Shown: in pieces, positions 27,652 through 34,561 of the stretch
Layout of the letters: each line of letters begins with the position of its first letter
Numbering within the stretch: the stretch's first letter is position 1
NCBI RefSeq assembly: GCF_016583835.1
Contig: NZ_NRRW01000001.1
Span: 1-64,000, forward strand
Origin: Thiococcus pfennigii
Lineage (GTDB): Bacteria > Pseudomonadota > Gammaproteobacteria > Chromatiales > Chromatiaceae
Direction of reading: 5' to 3'
Length of the DNA: 64,000 bases
Translations under genes and position numbers: made by a program
Notes under the pieces: model-generated
The model's database searches: none
Told to the model about the DNA's origin: nothing
What the model saw: the letters and a program-made list of their open reading frames with translations, nothing else

Positions 27652-27897
27652 TCAGTAGTAACCTCCATAGTAGTACTGCTTGCGCTTCTCGTTCTGATCG
27701 TAGAGATAGCCCCCAACGGCACCGGCGCCGGCGCCGATCAGGGCGCCCTCGCCGGCGTGGCCGCTCATCGAACCGATGAGCGCCCCTGTGGCGGCGCCGG
27801 CGGCCGCCCCCGTTCCGGTCCTCGACGCGGTCGTCGTACCGCATCCCACCAGGGCGACCGAGAGGATAGCGGCCAGTGCGAGTGTCTGCGGTTTCAT
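27652..27897 (-). CDS. Small glycine-zipper lipoprotein
   Basis: The 81-residue protein has a lipoprotein signal (MKPQTLALAAILSVALVGCG, lipobox LVGC). A glycine-zipper segment follows (GTGAAAGAATGALIGSMSGHAGEGALIGAGAGAVGGYLYD), and the tail is Lys/Tyr-rich (KRKQYYYGGYY). Glycine-zipper lipoproteins of this kind sit in the outer membrane and are often stress-induced; no specific role is known. ATG 27897 is chosen because the upstream extension to 27957 would precede the signal peptide. Confidence 0.82.
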   Translation of the reverse strand: MKPQTLALAAILSVALVGCGTTTASRTGTGAAAGAATGALIGSMSGHAGEGALIGAGAGAVGGYLYDQNEKRKQYYYGGYY

Positions 27898-28110
27898 GGT
27901 CTTGCATCTCCCATTCAACGGCCCGTTGTGGCCGATACGGGACCGATGAGACAGCAACCCGGCTTAACAGCGGCTGAACGGCAGGCGCCCAAGTCGCCGG
28001 GAGTGCGATAGGATGGGCAGAGTCAGGCGGGGCCACCGGTCGGGTCTCGCCGCCCGTCTCGATGGTCCGCCGTCCAACCGTCTGACGTCCTCTCAATCCG
28101 AGCAGCCAAC

Positions 28111-29727
28111 ATGAGCCAACAGACAATCATCCCGGGTTTCGTGGCAGCGCTCGCGCTCGCTGCGCTGTCCTACACCGCCCTCGCGCCGGCAGCGAACGAC
28201 GCAGTCGATCCCTCCGGGGGCGGCGCGTACTCCAACGACGCCTTTCGAACCGAGGTCGTGCAAGTGGCCCGGGCTTGTGCGGCAGGTCGAAGAGGGGACC
28301 ACGTGGAGGAGGACGAACCCTCGCTCGGACAGGCCGGACCCTGGGAGGCCAGCGTGGCCGTCTACGCCGACGGCGTGCGGACCCACGAAGGCTCGGCGGC
28401 TGCGATGGGGCTCGACGCCGCCCTCTGCGATGCCGTCACACAGGCGCTGGGGGCGACCCCCAAGTCGCCCTTGTCGGAGCAGGCCCGTCTCCTGATTACG
28501 CTGCGGCCCGACGGTGGCGATCTGCATTCGATCATCGAATTCGAGGGCAGGGGACTTGAACTCGTCGGGGACCTGGTCCCGCTGCGCACGCTGACGCGCC
28601 GCGATGTCCGACGGGCGGTCGAGGCCAACAAGGACTATCTCCTGCGGATCATGCACCCAGAACTGCATGGTTTTTCCAAGAAGTACGATGTCGCGCGCGG
28701 CGGCTTCGACGACCGGCTACGCACCATCTACAGCTCCTCGAGCCTCTACTCGCTGCTGCGCGTGAACACCCTCGAGGTCGACCCGAGGGTGGAGGCGAAC
28801 ATCGAGCCGATCGCCGATTTCATCCTGTCGATGCAGAAGCAGGATGAACCCTACCGGGGCGCCTTCCACTATTCCTATAATCTGACCACCAGCGAGAAGG
28901 AGCGGCGGTTCCCGGTCGGCACCACGGCCAAGGTCATCATGACGCTGGCCGCGCTCTACGAGGGAGACCAGGACCCCCGTTATTTGCAGGCGGCCATCGC
29001 CGCCGGGGACTGGTTGCTGTCGCTGCAAACACCCGACGGCGGCTTCCCTGTCGACGTCGCCTGGCGCCGCGGCGCCTGGGACACCAACGAGGCCTTCTCG
29101 CTCTTCTACAACTGCCAGGTCCTCACCGGGCTCTCCAGGCTCTACGCGATCAGCGAGGCGCCACGTCACCTCGACGGCGCGCGCCGGCTCGCCGGCAAGC
29201 TCCTCGGCATGGTCGAAGAACAGGGTCCTCTGCTGCGCGACCAGTATCGGCGCAAGGTCGAGTCCATCTCCACCAGCTGGCTCGCGATGGCCTTGCTCGA
29301 CTACAGCCGCATCGATCCGGCCAGCGGCAGCCTCGAGGTCGCGTTCAAGAACCTGGATGCGCTGCTACCGCTGCAGATGACGGACCCGAGCGACATCGCC
29401 AACTATGGCCGCTTCTCGGACACCAGGGCCACCAGTGGCAACGGCTGGATCAACGAGGTCGTGAGCGAACTGCTCGTCGCCTGCGAGGCGACGGGACGGC
29501 CGGACTGCGAGCGCCTGGAACGGGCGTTGATCCTGACCACCCGATGGCTGATTCAGAACACCTATTCACCGCAGAACACCTATCACATCGAGGACCCGGA
29601 GAGGGTCATCGGCGGGCTGATCCGCAACGCGAGGGAAGAATCGGTCCGCACCGATGCGGTCTGCCACGGCGTCAACAGCCTGGTCGGCCTGCTGCAATCG
29701 ACCCAACGCGAGGCACTGCTGCACTGA
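28111..29727 (+). CDS. Exported protein of unknown function with alpha/alpha-toroid-like C-terminal part
   Basis: The 538-residue protein has a probable signal peptide (to about residue 28). An N-terminal region of about 120 residues (GPWEASVAVYADGVRTHEGS onward) is weakly reminiscent of AMMECR1-type sequences. From about residue 180 helical repeats resemble six-hairpin glycosidase or epimerase folds: FILSMQKQDEPYRGAFHYSY, AGDWLLSLQTPDGGFPVD, STSWLAMALLDYSRI and GNGWINEVVSELLVA. The G-G-F/A-F motifs facing the barrel suggest a sugar-active or binding protein, but catalytic residues cannot be assigned. It stands alone, next to an accessory region. The function is unknown. Confidence 0.8.
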   Translation: MSQQTIIPGFVAALALAALSYTALAPAANDAVDPSGGGAYSNDAFRTEVVQVARACAAGRRGDHVEEDEPSLGQAGPWEASVAVYADGVRTHEGSAAAMGLDAALCDAVTQALGATPKSPLSEQARLLITLRPDGGDLHSIIEFEGRGLELVGDLVPLRTLTRRDVRRAVEANKDYLLRIMHPELHGFSKKYDVARGGFDDRLRTIYSSSSLYSLLRVNTLEVDPRVEANIEPIADFILSMQKQDEPYRGAFHYSYNLTTSEKERRFPVGTTAKVIMTLAALYEGDQDPRYLQAAIAAGDWLLSLQTPDGGFPVDVAWRRGAWDTNEAFSLFYNCQVLTGLSRLYAISEAPRHLDGARRLAGKLLGMVEEQGPLLRDQYRRKVESISTSWLAMALLDYSRIDPASGSLEVAFKNLDALLPLQMTDPSDIANYGRFSDTRATSGNGWINEVVSELLVACEATGRPDCERLERALILTTRWLIQNTYSPQNTYHIEDPERVIGGLIRNAREESVRTDAVCHGVNSLVGLLQSTQREALLH

Positions 29728-29829
29728 CCGATCAAGCCGATAGGCGGGGATGAGGCACGAACCGCAGCCTCGGTTGTTGGCATGCCAGATTCTTGTTTCT
29801 CACATCATGTGAAAGGGAGGGAAGGAACG

Positions 29830-29925
29830 ATGGGAATGCATGATCGCGATTGGTATCGGGAGGCCTATCGAGAGCAGCGCGGACGCCCTATGTCCAGGGC
29901 GCCCGCGCGGTCGCCAGGCCCCTGA
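29830..29925 (+). CDS. Possible 31-residue small protein
   Basis: A very strong purine-rich ribosome site (gggagggaagg) precedes an ATG that opens a 31-codon frame, MGMHDRDWYREAYREQRGRP then a short Ser/Pro/Arg tail. The N-terminal DRDWYRE pattern resembles short polar N-termini seen in other small bacterial proteins, but no family is claimed. The second Met (29836) is an alternative start. Translation is plausible from the ribosome site alone. Confidence 0.4.
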   Translation: MGMHDRDWYREAYREQRGRPMSRAPARSPGP

Positions 29926-29945
29926 GCCATCGCCCGACGACTTTA

Positions 29946-29973
29946 CATAATATACATTATGCGCAATTGCGCA
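29946..29973. promoter_or_regulatory. Two adjoining AT-rich palindromes
   Basis: cataat-atac-attatg (29946-29961) overlaps the perfect 14-bp palindrome tgcgcaattgcgca (29960-29973). Both are far more AT-rich than the surroundings and look like repressor operators. The nearest gene on the right is parD, 150 bp away and with its own palindrome, so the target gene of this site is unclear. Confidence 0.45.
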
Positions 29974-30102
29974 TGATGGATCCGGACGGCTGTCGGCGCC
30001 GGCGGCATCCCACGCTTCTTCGCCGCCCGCACCGTCTGGCAGCCAACCGACGGTGGAGCCGTCGCCCCGATCACCCTTCCCAAGGGCGTGCATCGGGAAA
30101 CA

Positions 30103-30121
30103 AGTATGATATGTTCATACT
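30103..30121 (+). promoter_or_regulatory. Operator-like palindrome before parD
   Basis: agtatga-tatgt-tcatact is a perfect 7-bp inverted repeat ending two bases before the first parD ATG. ParD antitoxins repress their own operon by binding such palindromes, so this is a likely autoregulatory operator. Confidence 0.6.
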
Positions 30122-30122
30122 C

Positions 30123-30413
30123 ATGAACACCATGGCACGCATCACCATCACCCTCACCGCCGAGATGGCCCAGACCGTGCGCGACGCCGTCGAGGCGGGC
30201 GAGTACGCCTCCAGCAGCGAGATCATCCGCGAGGCCCTGCGCGACTGGCGCCACAAGCGCGCACTGCAAGCGCAAGAGCTTGCCGGCCTGCGTGCGGCGG
30301 TCCAGGAGGGTCTCGACGACATCGAGGCCGGGCGCGTGCGCGACTTCGACGCCGAGCGGATCATTCGACGGGGAGAAGAGCGATTGCCGCGCCGCGCCGA
30401 CAGCTCCGATTGA
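30123..30413 (+). CDS. parD: Type II antitoxin, ParD family
   Basis: The 96-residue protein starts MNTMARITITLTAEMAQTVR, with a ribbon-helix-helix DNA-binding fold (strand ARITITL, helices AEMAQTVRDAVEAGEYASSSEIIREALRDW). A C-terminal acidic/basic tail would wrap the toxin. ATG 30132 (MARIT) is an equally possible start. An operator palindrome sits just upstream and the parE toxin gene overlaps its stop. It is an apparently intact toxin-antitoxin pair in an accessory region. Confidence 0.9.
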   Translation: MNTMARITITLTAEMAQTVRDAVEAGEYASSSEIIREALRDWRHKRALQAQELAGLRAAVQEGLDDIEAGRVRDFDAERIIRRGEERLPRRADSSD

Positions 30414-30682
30414 CCGAGAGCGCCGAGCAGGACCTGATCGAGATCTGGAGCTTCATTGCCGCCGACAATCGCACAGCGGCATCGAAGCTGGTCCGTGAGA
30501 TCCAGGCACGCTTCGAGACCGTCCAAGACCATCCGGAGATCGGTCCGCGGCGGGACCAACTGGCCGAATGCCTGCGCGTCCACTTCCATCGCGACTACGC
30601 GCTGTACTACCGCTTCACCGACACCGAGGTTGTCATCGTGCGTCCGGGCAACGGGCCGGACAGATCCCGGTCCGTCACGTAG
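30410..30682 (+). CDS. parE: Type II toxin, ParE/RelE family
   Basis: ParE toxins target DNA gyrase. From TTG 30410, overlapping the parD stop (TTGA), it reads MTESAEQDLIEIWSFIAADN and continues to CLRVHFHRDYALYYRFTDTEVVIVR, the usual RelE/ParE strand pattern, 90 residues in all. That start lacks the first beta strand. The frame is open upstream as PRRQLRL, and an ATT at 30383, five bases after ggggagaag, would restore a full N-terminus (IAAPRRQLRLTESAEQDL). The true start may therefore be a rare ATT. Confidence 0.85.
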   Translation: MTESAEQDLIEIWSFIAADNRTAASKLVREIQARFETVQDHPEIGPRRDQLAECLRVHFHRDYALYYRFTDTEVVIVRPGNGPDRSRSVT

Positions 30683-30746
30683 AATCGCTGGCATCCACGG
30701 CCGCCACGCCTGCCGGTCGCCCGCCGTCCTCGACGCGTCGCTCGTG

Positions 30747-32282
30747 ATGAACCTTCTCGAAGACCTGACAACCCGGCACTGGCCGATCTTCCTCGCCGTC
30801 TCGCTGCTCTTCCTCCTGTGGCGCCTCGGTGGCCACCCTGTTCAGGGGCGCGCGCTCGCTCGGCGCTTTCCGCGGTTGATCGCATTCGCCGATCTGCTGT
30901 TGGTGCCGGCTTTGGTCGCCCTCGTCGGTGCGCTGGCCAGCGTCGCCGTCGCACAGCTCGGGTTCGCCGGAGTCGATGGCGGGACCGTCCGGACGGCCAC
31001 CCTCGTCGTCGGCTATCTCATCACCGGCTGGCTGCTCGCACGGCTGATCGAGGCGCTGCTGCTCGCGCGTGCCGACGACGAGCTCTCGGAACGGGTGCCG
31101 AAACTCGTCGTCGGCCTGATCTATGTCGCCCTGATGCTCTTCGGCCTCGGGTTGCTCCTGTGGCTTCAGGGTTATTCGTTCACCGGGATCTGGGTCTCGA
31201 CCGGCGTCGCCGCGGCGGTCCTGGGTCTGGCCCTGCAACGCACGCTCGGCGATCTCTTCTCCGGCATCGCGCTCGGCATCGAGCGGCCCTTCAAGCTCGG
31301 CGACTGGATCGAGCTGCGCGACGGCACCGTCGGCCAGGTGATCGATCTCAACTGGCGGGCCACCTGGCTGCGCGGCTGGGACAACTCGACCCACGTGATC
31401 CCGAACTCGCAGATGGCCGGCCAGCCGCTGAAGAACCTGCACGACGATCGCCACCTCTTCGCGCCCTGGTACTTCGTCAAGGTCCCGGCCGAGGTGGACC
31501 CGCGCTTCGCGACGGCCCTGATCCTCGACGCCGCGCTGCGCTGCGAGAGTGTCCTGAAGATGCCGCATCCGGTGGTGCGGCTCGCCGACGCGGGTTCGGT
31601 CCCCTACAGCTACATGGTCTGGGTGCATCTGAAGAACTATCCGGCGATGTTCCGGGGCCGCGAGGAGCTCTACCGGGAGATCCATTGGGCGCTGCAACGG
31701 GCCGGGATCTCGCTGGCGCCGGAGGTGCACGAGCTGCGTATGCGGCGCGCCGATGCGGTGCGCGCCGAACCGCCAACCATCTTCCTGGCCCTCAAGTCCC
31801 TCGACGTGGGCGGCCTGCTGACCGAGGGAGAGCTCGAGGAGCTGGCGGCACGCGGCGCCTACTGCTATTACGACAGCGGCCACGTGATCCTTGCCGAAGG
31901 GGCACTGAGCGACGCCTTCTATGTGATCGCCGGCGGCCTCGTCGAGGCCGCGATCCGGCTGCCCGACGGCACCCGCAAGGTGACCGAGGTCCTTGGTCTC
32001 GGCGACTACTTCGGCATCACCTCGATGCTGACGACAGACCCCTCATTCCTCGAGATGCGCGCGCAGAGCGACGTGACGCTGATCCGCATCGATCTGGACT
32101 GCGTGCGCACCCTCCTCGCCGCCCGCCCCGAGCTCGCCGAGCGCTTCGCGCGCATCGTCAAGGAACGCCTCGACGCCGCCGATGCAGCACGCATCGCCAG
32201 CCGCCAGCCGATCCGGCGCCTGAGCCTGCGCGACATCCGCCAGCGCATCGAGGGGCTGATGGTACGCAAGGGACGCGCCTAA
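30747..32282 (+). CDS. MscS-family mechanosensitive channel with C-terminal cyclic-nucleotide-binding domain
   Basis: The 511-residue protein has four membrane helices (first at about residues 14-30). The MscS pore and beta domain follow: GVAAAVLGLALQRTLGDLFSGIALGIERPFKLGDWIEL, then NWRATWLRGWDNSTHVIPNSQMA (landmarks). The C-terminal 130 residues form a cNMP-binding-like domain (GHVILAEGALSDAFYVIAGGLVEA, GLGDYFGITSMLT). In this fusion the ligand domain may gate or tune the channel. The phosphate-binding arginine of true cAMP sites is not obvious. It lies 64 bp after parE and before a repeat cluster. Confidence 0.88.
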   Translation: MNLLEDLTTRHWPIFLAVSLLFLLWRLGGHPVQGRALARRFPRLIAFADLLLVPALVALVGALASVAVAQLGFAGVDGGTVRTATLVVGYLITGWLLARLIEALLLARADDELSERVPKLVVGLIYVALMLFGLGLLLWLQGYSFTGIWVSTGVAAAVLGLALQRTLGDLFSGIALGIERPFKLGDWIELRDGTVGQVIDLNWRATWLRGWDNSTHVIPNSQMAGQPLKNLHDDRHLFAPWYFVKVPAEVDPRFATALILDAALRCESVLKMPHPVVRLADAGSVPYSYMVWVHLKNYPAMFRGREELYREIHWALQRAGISLAPEVHELRMRRADAVRAEPPTIFLALKSLDVGGLLTEGELEELAARGAYCYYDSGHVILAEGALSDAFYVIAGGLVEAAIRLPDGTRKVTEVLGLGDYFGITSMLTTDPSFLEMRAQSDVTLIRIDLDCVRTLLAARPELAERFARIVKERLDAADAARIASRQPIRRLSLRDIRQRIEGLMVRKGRA

Positions 32283-32472
32283 AAGGCCGCTGTCGGGTTA
32301 CGGCGCGCGCAATCCTTTGTTTTCCTGGACCGCCGTGCCGGCGCGCCTAACCCGACCTACGGGCCGTGCCATCGGCCCAGGCAACGCTGGCGGAGCCGTA
32401 GGTCGGGTTAGCCCTTCGGGGCGTAACCCGACAGCCGGCAACGCGGCTCCTGGCTAGGCCGCTGTCGGGTTA
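32283..32472. repeat. Dispersed inverted-repeat cluster (two or more units)
   Basis: From the base after the channel stop, the sequence gtcgggttacggcgcgcgca and its continuation repeat 21.83 kb almost base for base (ctttgtttt included). They close with gcgcgcctaacccgac, followed by a second unit with short arms around cccttcgggg and a third arm gctgtcgggttac. The last arm abuts the stop codon of the shortened ParE-like gene on the minus strand. Confidence 0.75.
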
Positions 32473-32473
32473 C

Positions 32474-32671
32474 TCAGAACAGATCCGCCGTGGGTACATC
32501 GGGCAGTTCCTCGACCTCCTTCCCCAGCGCAGGCTGGTCTCGAAGCAAGCGGATTGTGCGACCCAGGCGCTTGCTGACGCGGGCGGCTGCCGCCGGGTCG
32601 TGCTCGGCAATAAGATCGCGCAAGCGCCGCAGATCCCGCGTGGCGTTCGCCGTGAACTGGAGGCGCTTCAA
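32474..32671 (-). CDS. ParE/RelE-like toxin, C-terminally shortened
   Basis: Its 65 residues begin MKRLQFTANATRDLRRLRDLI and continue with a helix pair and KRLGRTIRLLRDQPALGKEV. The family normally runs 90-100 residues, ending in strands that carry the catalytic or gyrase-binding region. Here the frame stops at ADLF, where the dispersed repeat begins, so the C-terminal strands are missing. It overlaps the antitoxin stop. It is probably inactive. Confidence 0.7.
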   Translation of the reverse strand: MKRLQFTANATRDLRRLRDLIAEHDPAAAARVSKRLGRTIRLLRDQPALGKEVEELPDVPTADLF

Positions 32672-32931
32672 CGCGGCGGCTCAAGCTCTTTGTCCGAGCC
32701 CCAACTGTCGATCCAGGCGAGCACCTCCTCGCCATCCACGACTTGCCCGGCATCCAGCTCGGCCAGGGCCTCCCGTGTTTCCTCGTCGCGACGCTGCCGG
32801 AGATCTTCGCGCTCCAGGTACTCGCGCACGGCGTCGTTGATGATCCAGCCCTTGGAGCGGCGGAGGCGTGTCGCCATGGAGTCGAGTCGCTGTAGCAGAT
32901 CGTCCGGCATCCGGACACTGGTCATCCCCAT
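32668..32931 (-). CDS. CopG/ribbon-helix-helix antitoxin
   Basis: The 87-residue protein starts MGMTSVRMPDDLLQRLDSMA. A ribbon-helix-helix fold is clear (strand TSVRMP; helices DDLLQRLDSMATRLRRSKGWIINDAVREYLERE). The tail after residue 55 is acidic and would bind the toxin. A palindromic operator lies 23 bp upstream. With the adjoining toxin shortened, the antitoxin may be an orphan repressor. Confidence 0.85.
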   Translation of the reverse strand: MGMTSVRMPDDLLQRLDSMATRLRRSKGWIINDAVREYLEREDLRQRRDEETREALAELDAGQVVDGEEVLAWIDSWGSDKELEPPR

Positions 32932-32953
32932 GTCGCAGAACCTCTATTTGCGG

Positions 32954-32968
32954 TAATGCACTGCATTA
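32954..32968 (-). promoter_or_regulatory. Operator palindrome upstream of the CopG antitoxin
   Basis: taatgca-c-tgcatta is a perfect 7-bp inverted repeat with a one-base centre, 23 bp before the antitoxin ATG. It is AT-rich against a GC-rich background and has the size of a ribbon-helix-helix repressor site. Confidence 0.6.
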
Positions 32969-33258
32969 TAGTTCGGACGCCGTAGCGCTGTGGGACCTGA
33001 CGTGGCTCCGCGCCTTTGGCATAGTCCTCTTGCCTTACCCCATCGACTCTGGGCGCCTTGCTTCCATTCTGGCGGCCGAAGCTCTCGCGCAACCCGTCAA
33101 ACAGGCCCGAAGGCGGGCGCGGCACGATGGATCCCTAGTGCCCCGCTCCAGAAATACCGAGGCCGCTTTCATGTCGCCCTATGATGCGGGCTCCTACCAC
33201 GCGCCACGCGGGGATTGCAGGCAGCGACGCGCGGTCTCGGGAATTCCGCAGTCTTTCA
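32969..33258. other. Intergenic region without a supported gene
   Basis: Between the CopG operator and the restriction-enzyme fragment there is only a minus-strand frame of 67 codons (32922-33125). It runs through the operator, has no ribosome site and shows no recognisable family. It could be a decayed gene end. The last 25 bases belong to the gene-end motif. Confidence 0.5.
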
Positions 33259-33262
33259 CTAG
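33234..33262. repeat. Gene-end motif copy 2 (shared with 21954-21987)
   Basis: Here ggtctcgggaattccgcagt and then ctttcactag match copy 1 at about 25 of 30 positions. Read on the minus strand, both copies begin at a TAG stop codon and run downstream of unrelated genes. Confidence 0.6.
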
Positions 33263-33739
33263 GCAGCGGCGTGCCTTGTGATGATGTCGTCGATGTCGTG
33301 GGGAGCGAAGGCGACATCCCAGCACCACTGGCCGAATCCACCGCTCTGGTTGACCGCCGCCACCCATTCGGCGAGCGCATCGCGCTTGGCCCGGTTCTGC
33401 GGGCTGTCCTCGCCCTTGATCTCGAGCGCGAGGACCCTTCCGTTGCGTAGCCGGATCAGAAAGTCCGGCAGGAAGCGCCTCCGCGATCCGCCCCAGAGAT
33501 ACTGAATCTGGAAGCCGAGATGGTCGTTCTTGGCGTAGGCCAGCACCTCGTCGCGCCGTTCGCAGATGTTCGCCGTGTGGCCCTCCCAGGCGGAATCGCC
33601 GACGACATGGCTGATGTGCGACTTGATCGCCGGGAAGGTCGGCTTGGTCGTATACCAGGTGCGCATCTGCCCGGTCGCGCCGATGGGGTTTTCCTCGTCG
33701 CAAGATGAGTTCCTGAATCTTTTCTGCCTTGTCGCTCAT
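33259..33739 (-). pseudogene. Restriction endonuclease fragment (type III Res-like C-terminal nuclease domain)
   Basis: The 135-codon frame 33259-33666 reads MRTWYTTKPTFPAIKSHISH onward. It contains a PD-(D/E)xK nuclease core (FLPDFLIRLRNGRVLALEIKG), as at the C-terminus of type III restriction (Res) or related helicase-nucleases. The same frame stays open upstream as DEENPIGATGQ. A start-like piece MSDKAEKIQELIL at 33739 is in another frame, so a frameshift lies near 33700. No helicase motifs and no modification gene are present, so this is a remnant of a lost restriction system. Confidence 0.65.
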
Positions 33740-33864
33740 CGCCCCCAGCCCTCCTGTCCTCTCCCATCGTCCGGCCCTGGCCCTCGCCAGACGCACGCGA
33801 TGGCCCTGTATCGCACACACCAGGGGGTATTTCCAGCCCAAGATCGGCCGGTCCACAGGCGTCA

Positions 33865-33968
33865 CCCGCGTTGCCCGCCCGGGTGGGAGCCCGCTTGCGA
33901 GCAATCGGCGCGGCCGGCTGCGGATCGCCGACGAGCGGGACCTATCCGGGCACGCGGTCGCGTCGCGG
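33865..33968. repeat. REP-like repeat, copy 1
   Basis: The stretch centred on gggtgggagcccgcttgcga and ending in cgcggccggctgcggatcgc recurs at 36366-36461 in the same orientation with few changes. The core resembles the gggagcccgc-type REP sequences of other gammaproteobacteria. With the second copy it brackets the UPF0175 locus and the IS66 element. No gene is supported in 33740-33991. Confidence 0.65.
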
Positions 33969-33991
33969 TTGTCCACGCTTCTCCCTTGCGA

Positions 33992-34196
33992 CTATTCCCC
34001 AACCCGCCGCAGGGCCTCGTCGAGGACCCGCTCCGAAAGGTACAGCCCGGCCGCCGTCAGGTCCGCCATCACGGGACGGGCGGCCGCGATCAAGCCGGGA
34101 CGCTTGGCGGCCAACACGATCCCAAGGGTGCCGCGCACCACAAGGCCAAGCCGCTCGGCGCATCGCCGACCAGTTGATGACGGCCCGCTCAGCCAC
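33992..34196 (-). pseudogene. DUF3368 (PIN-like) toxin remnant with internal deletion
   Basis: A GTG at 34196, overlapping the antitoxin stop, opens VAERAVIN, the start of a DUF3368 toxin (normally followed by xSPLI). The frame then changes abruptly to the family C-terminus: CAERLGLVVRGTLGIVLAAK, then RPGLIAAARPVMADLTAAGL and YLSERVLDEALRRVGE. About 80 middle residues, including most PIN-like acidic residues, are missing, and the two ends are out of frame. The toxin must be inactive. Confidence 0.65.
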
Positions 34197-34440
34197 GCGA
34201 CAGCTCGCGGTCCAGGTCCTCGAAATCCACCAGGAACGAGTCCTTGCCCAGCCGGGCCAGGGCCAGCAGGAACTCCGTGCGATCCAGGCCGGCGATCTCG
34301 GCCGCCCACTCCTGGGAGATGCGGCCTTGCTGGTACCACTGGACTGCGGCGGCCAGCCGCAGCTCGCGGTCCACATCTGCCGGTGCGCAATGCAGCACGG
34401 AATGGACCGCGTCTGGCAATTCGACACAGAGTTGGGTCAT
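34189..34440 (-). CDS. UPF0175 family antitoxin-like protein
   Basis: The 83-residue protein starts MTQLCVELPDAVHSVLHCAP. It carries the UPF0175 core LRLAAAVQWYQQGRISQEWAAEIAGLDRTEFLLALARLGKDSF, a helix-turn-helix-like fold. UPF0175 proteins are commonly encoded just upstream of DUF3368 toxins, as here, where only a deleted toxin remains. It appears complete. An IS66-family element is inserted about 120 bp upstream and may have separated it from part of its control region. Confidence 0.8.
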   Translation of the reverse strand: MTQLCVELPDAVHSVLHCAPADVDRELRLAAAVQWYQQGRISQEWAAEIAGLDRTEFLLALARLGKDSFLVDFEDLDRELSRG

Positions 34441-34561
34441 GGCGATCTCCCAAAGATTGGCGACGCTGCGGCGACGGGTATCCCGATCGACTGGAGGCCC
34501 ACGCAGTTCATCCGCGCGTCAGCGTTTAAAGTGCAATAACAGTAGCTTATAGCGTCAAATG

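Noticed and set aside
32922-33125. 67-codon minus-strand frame upstream of the CopG gene
   Set aside because: It crosses the operator, lacks a ribosome site and matches no family I know. It may be a decayed gene end but cannot be supported.
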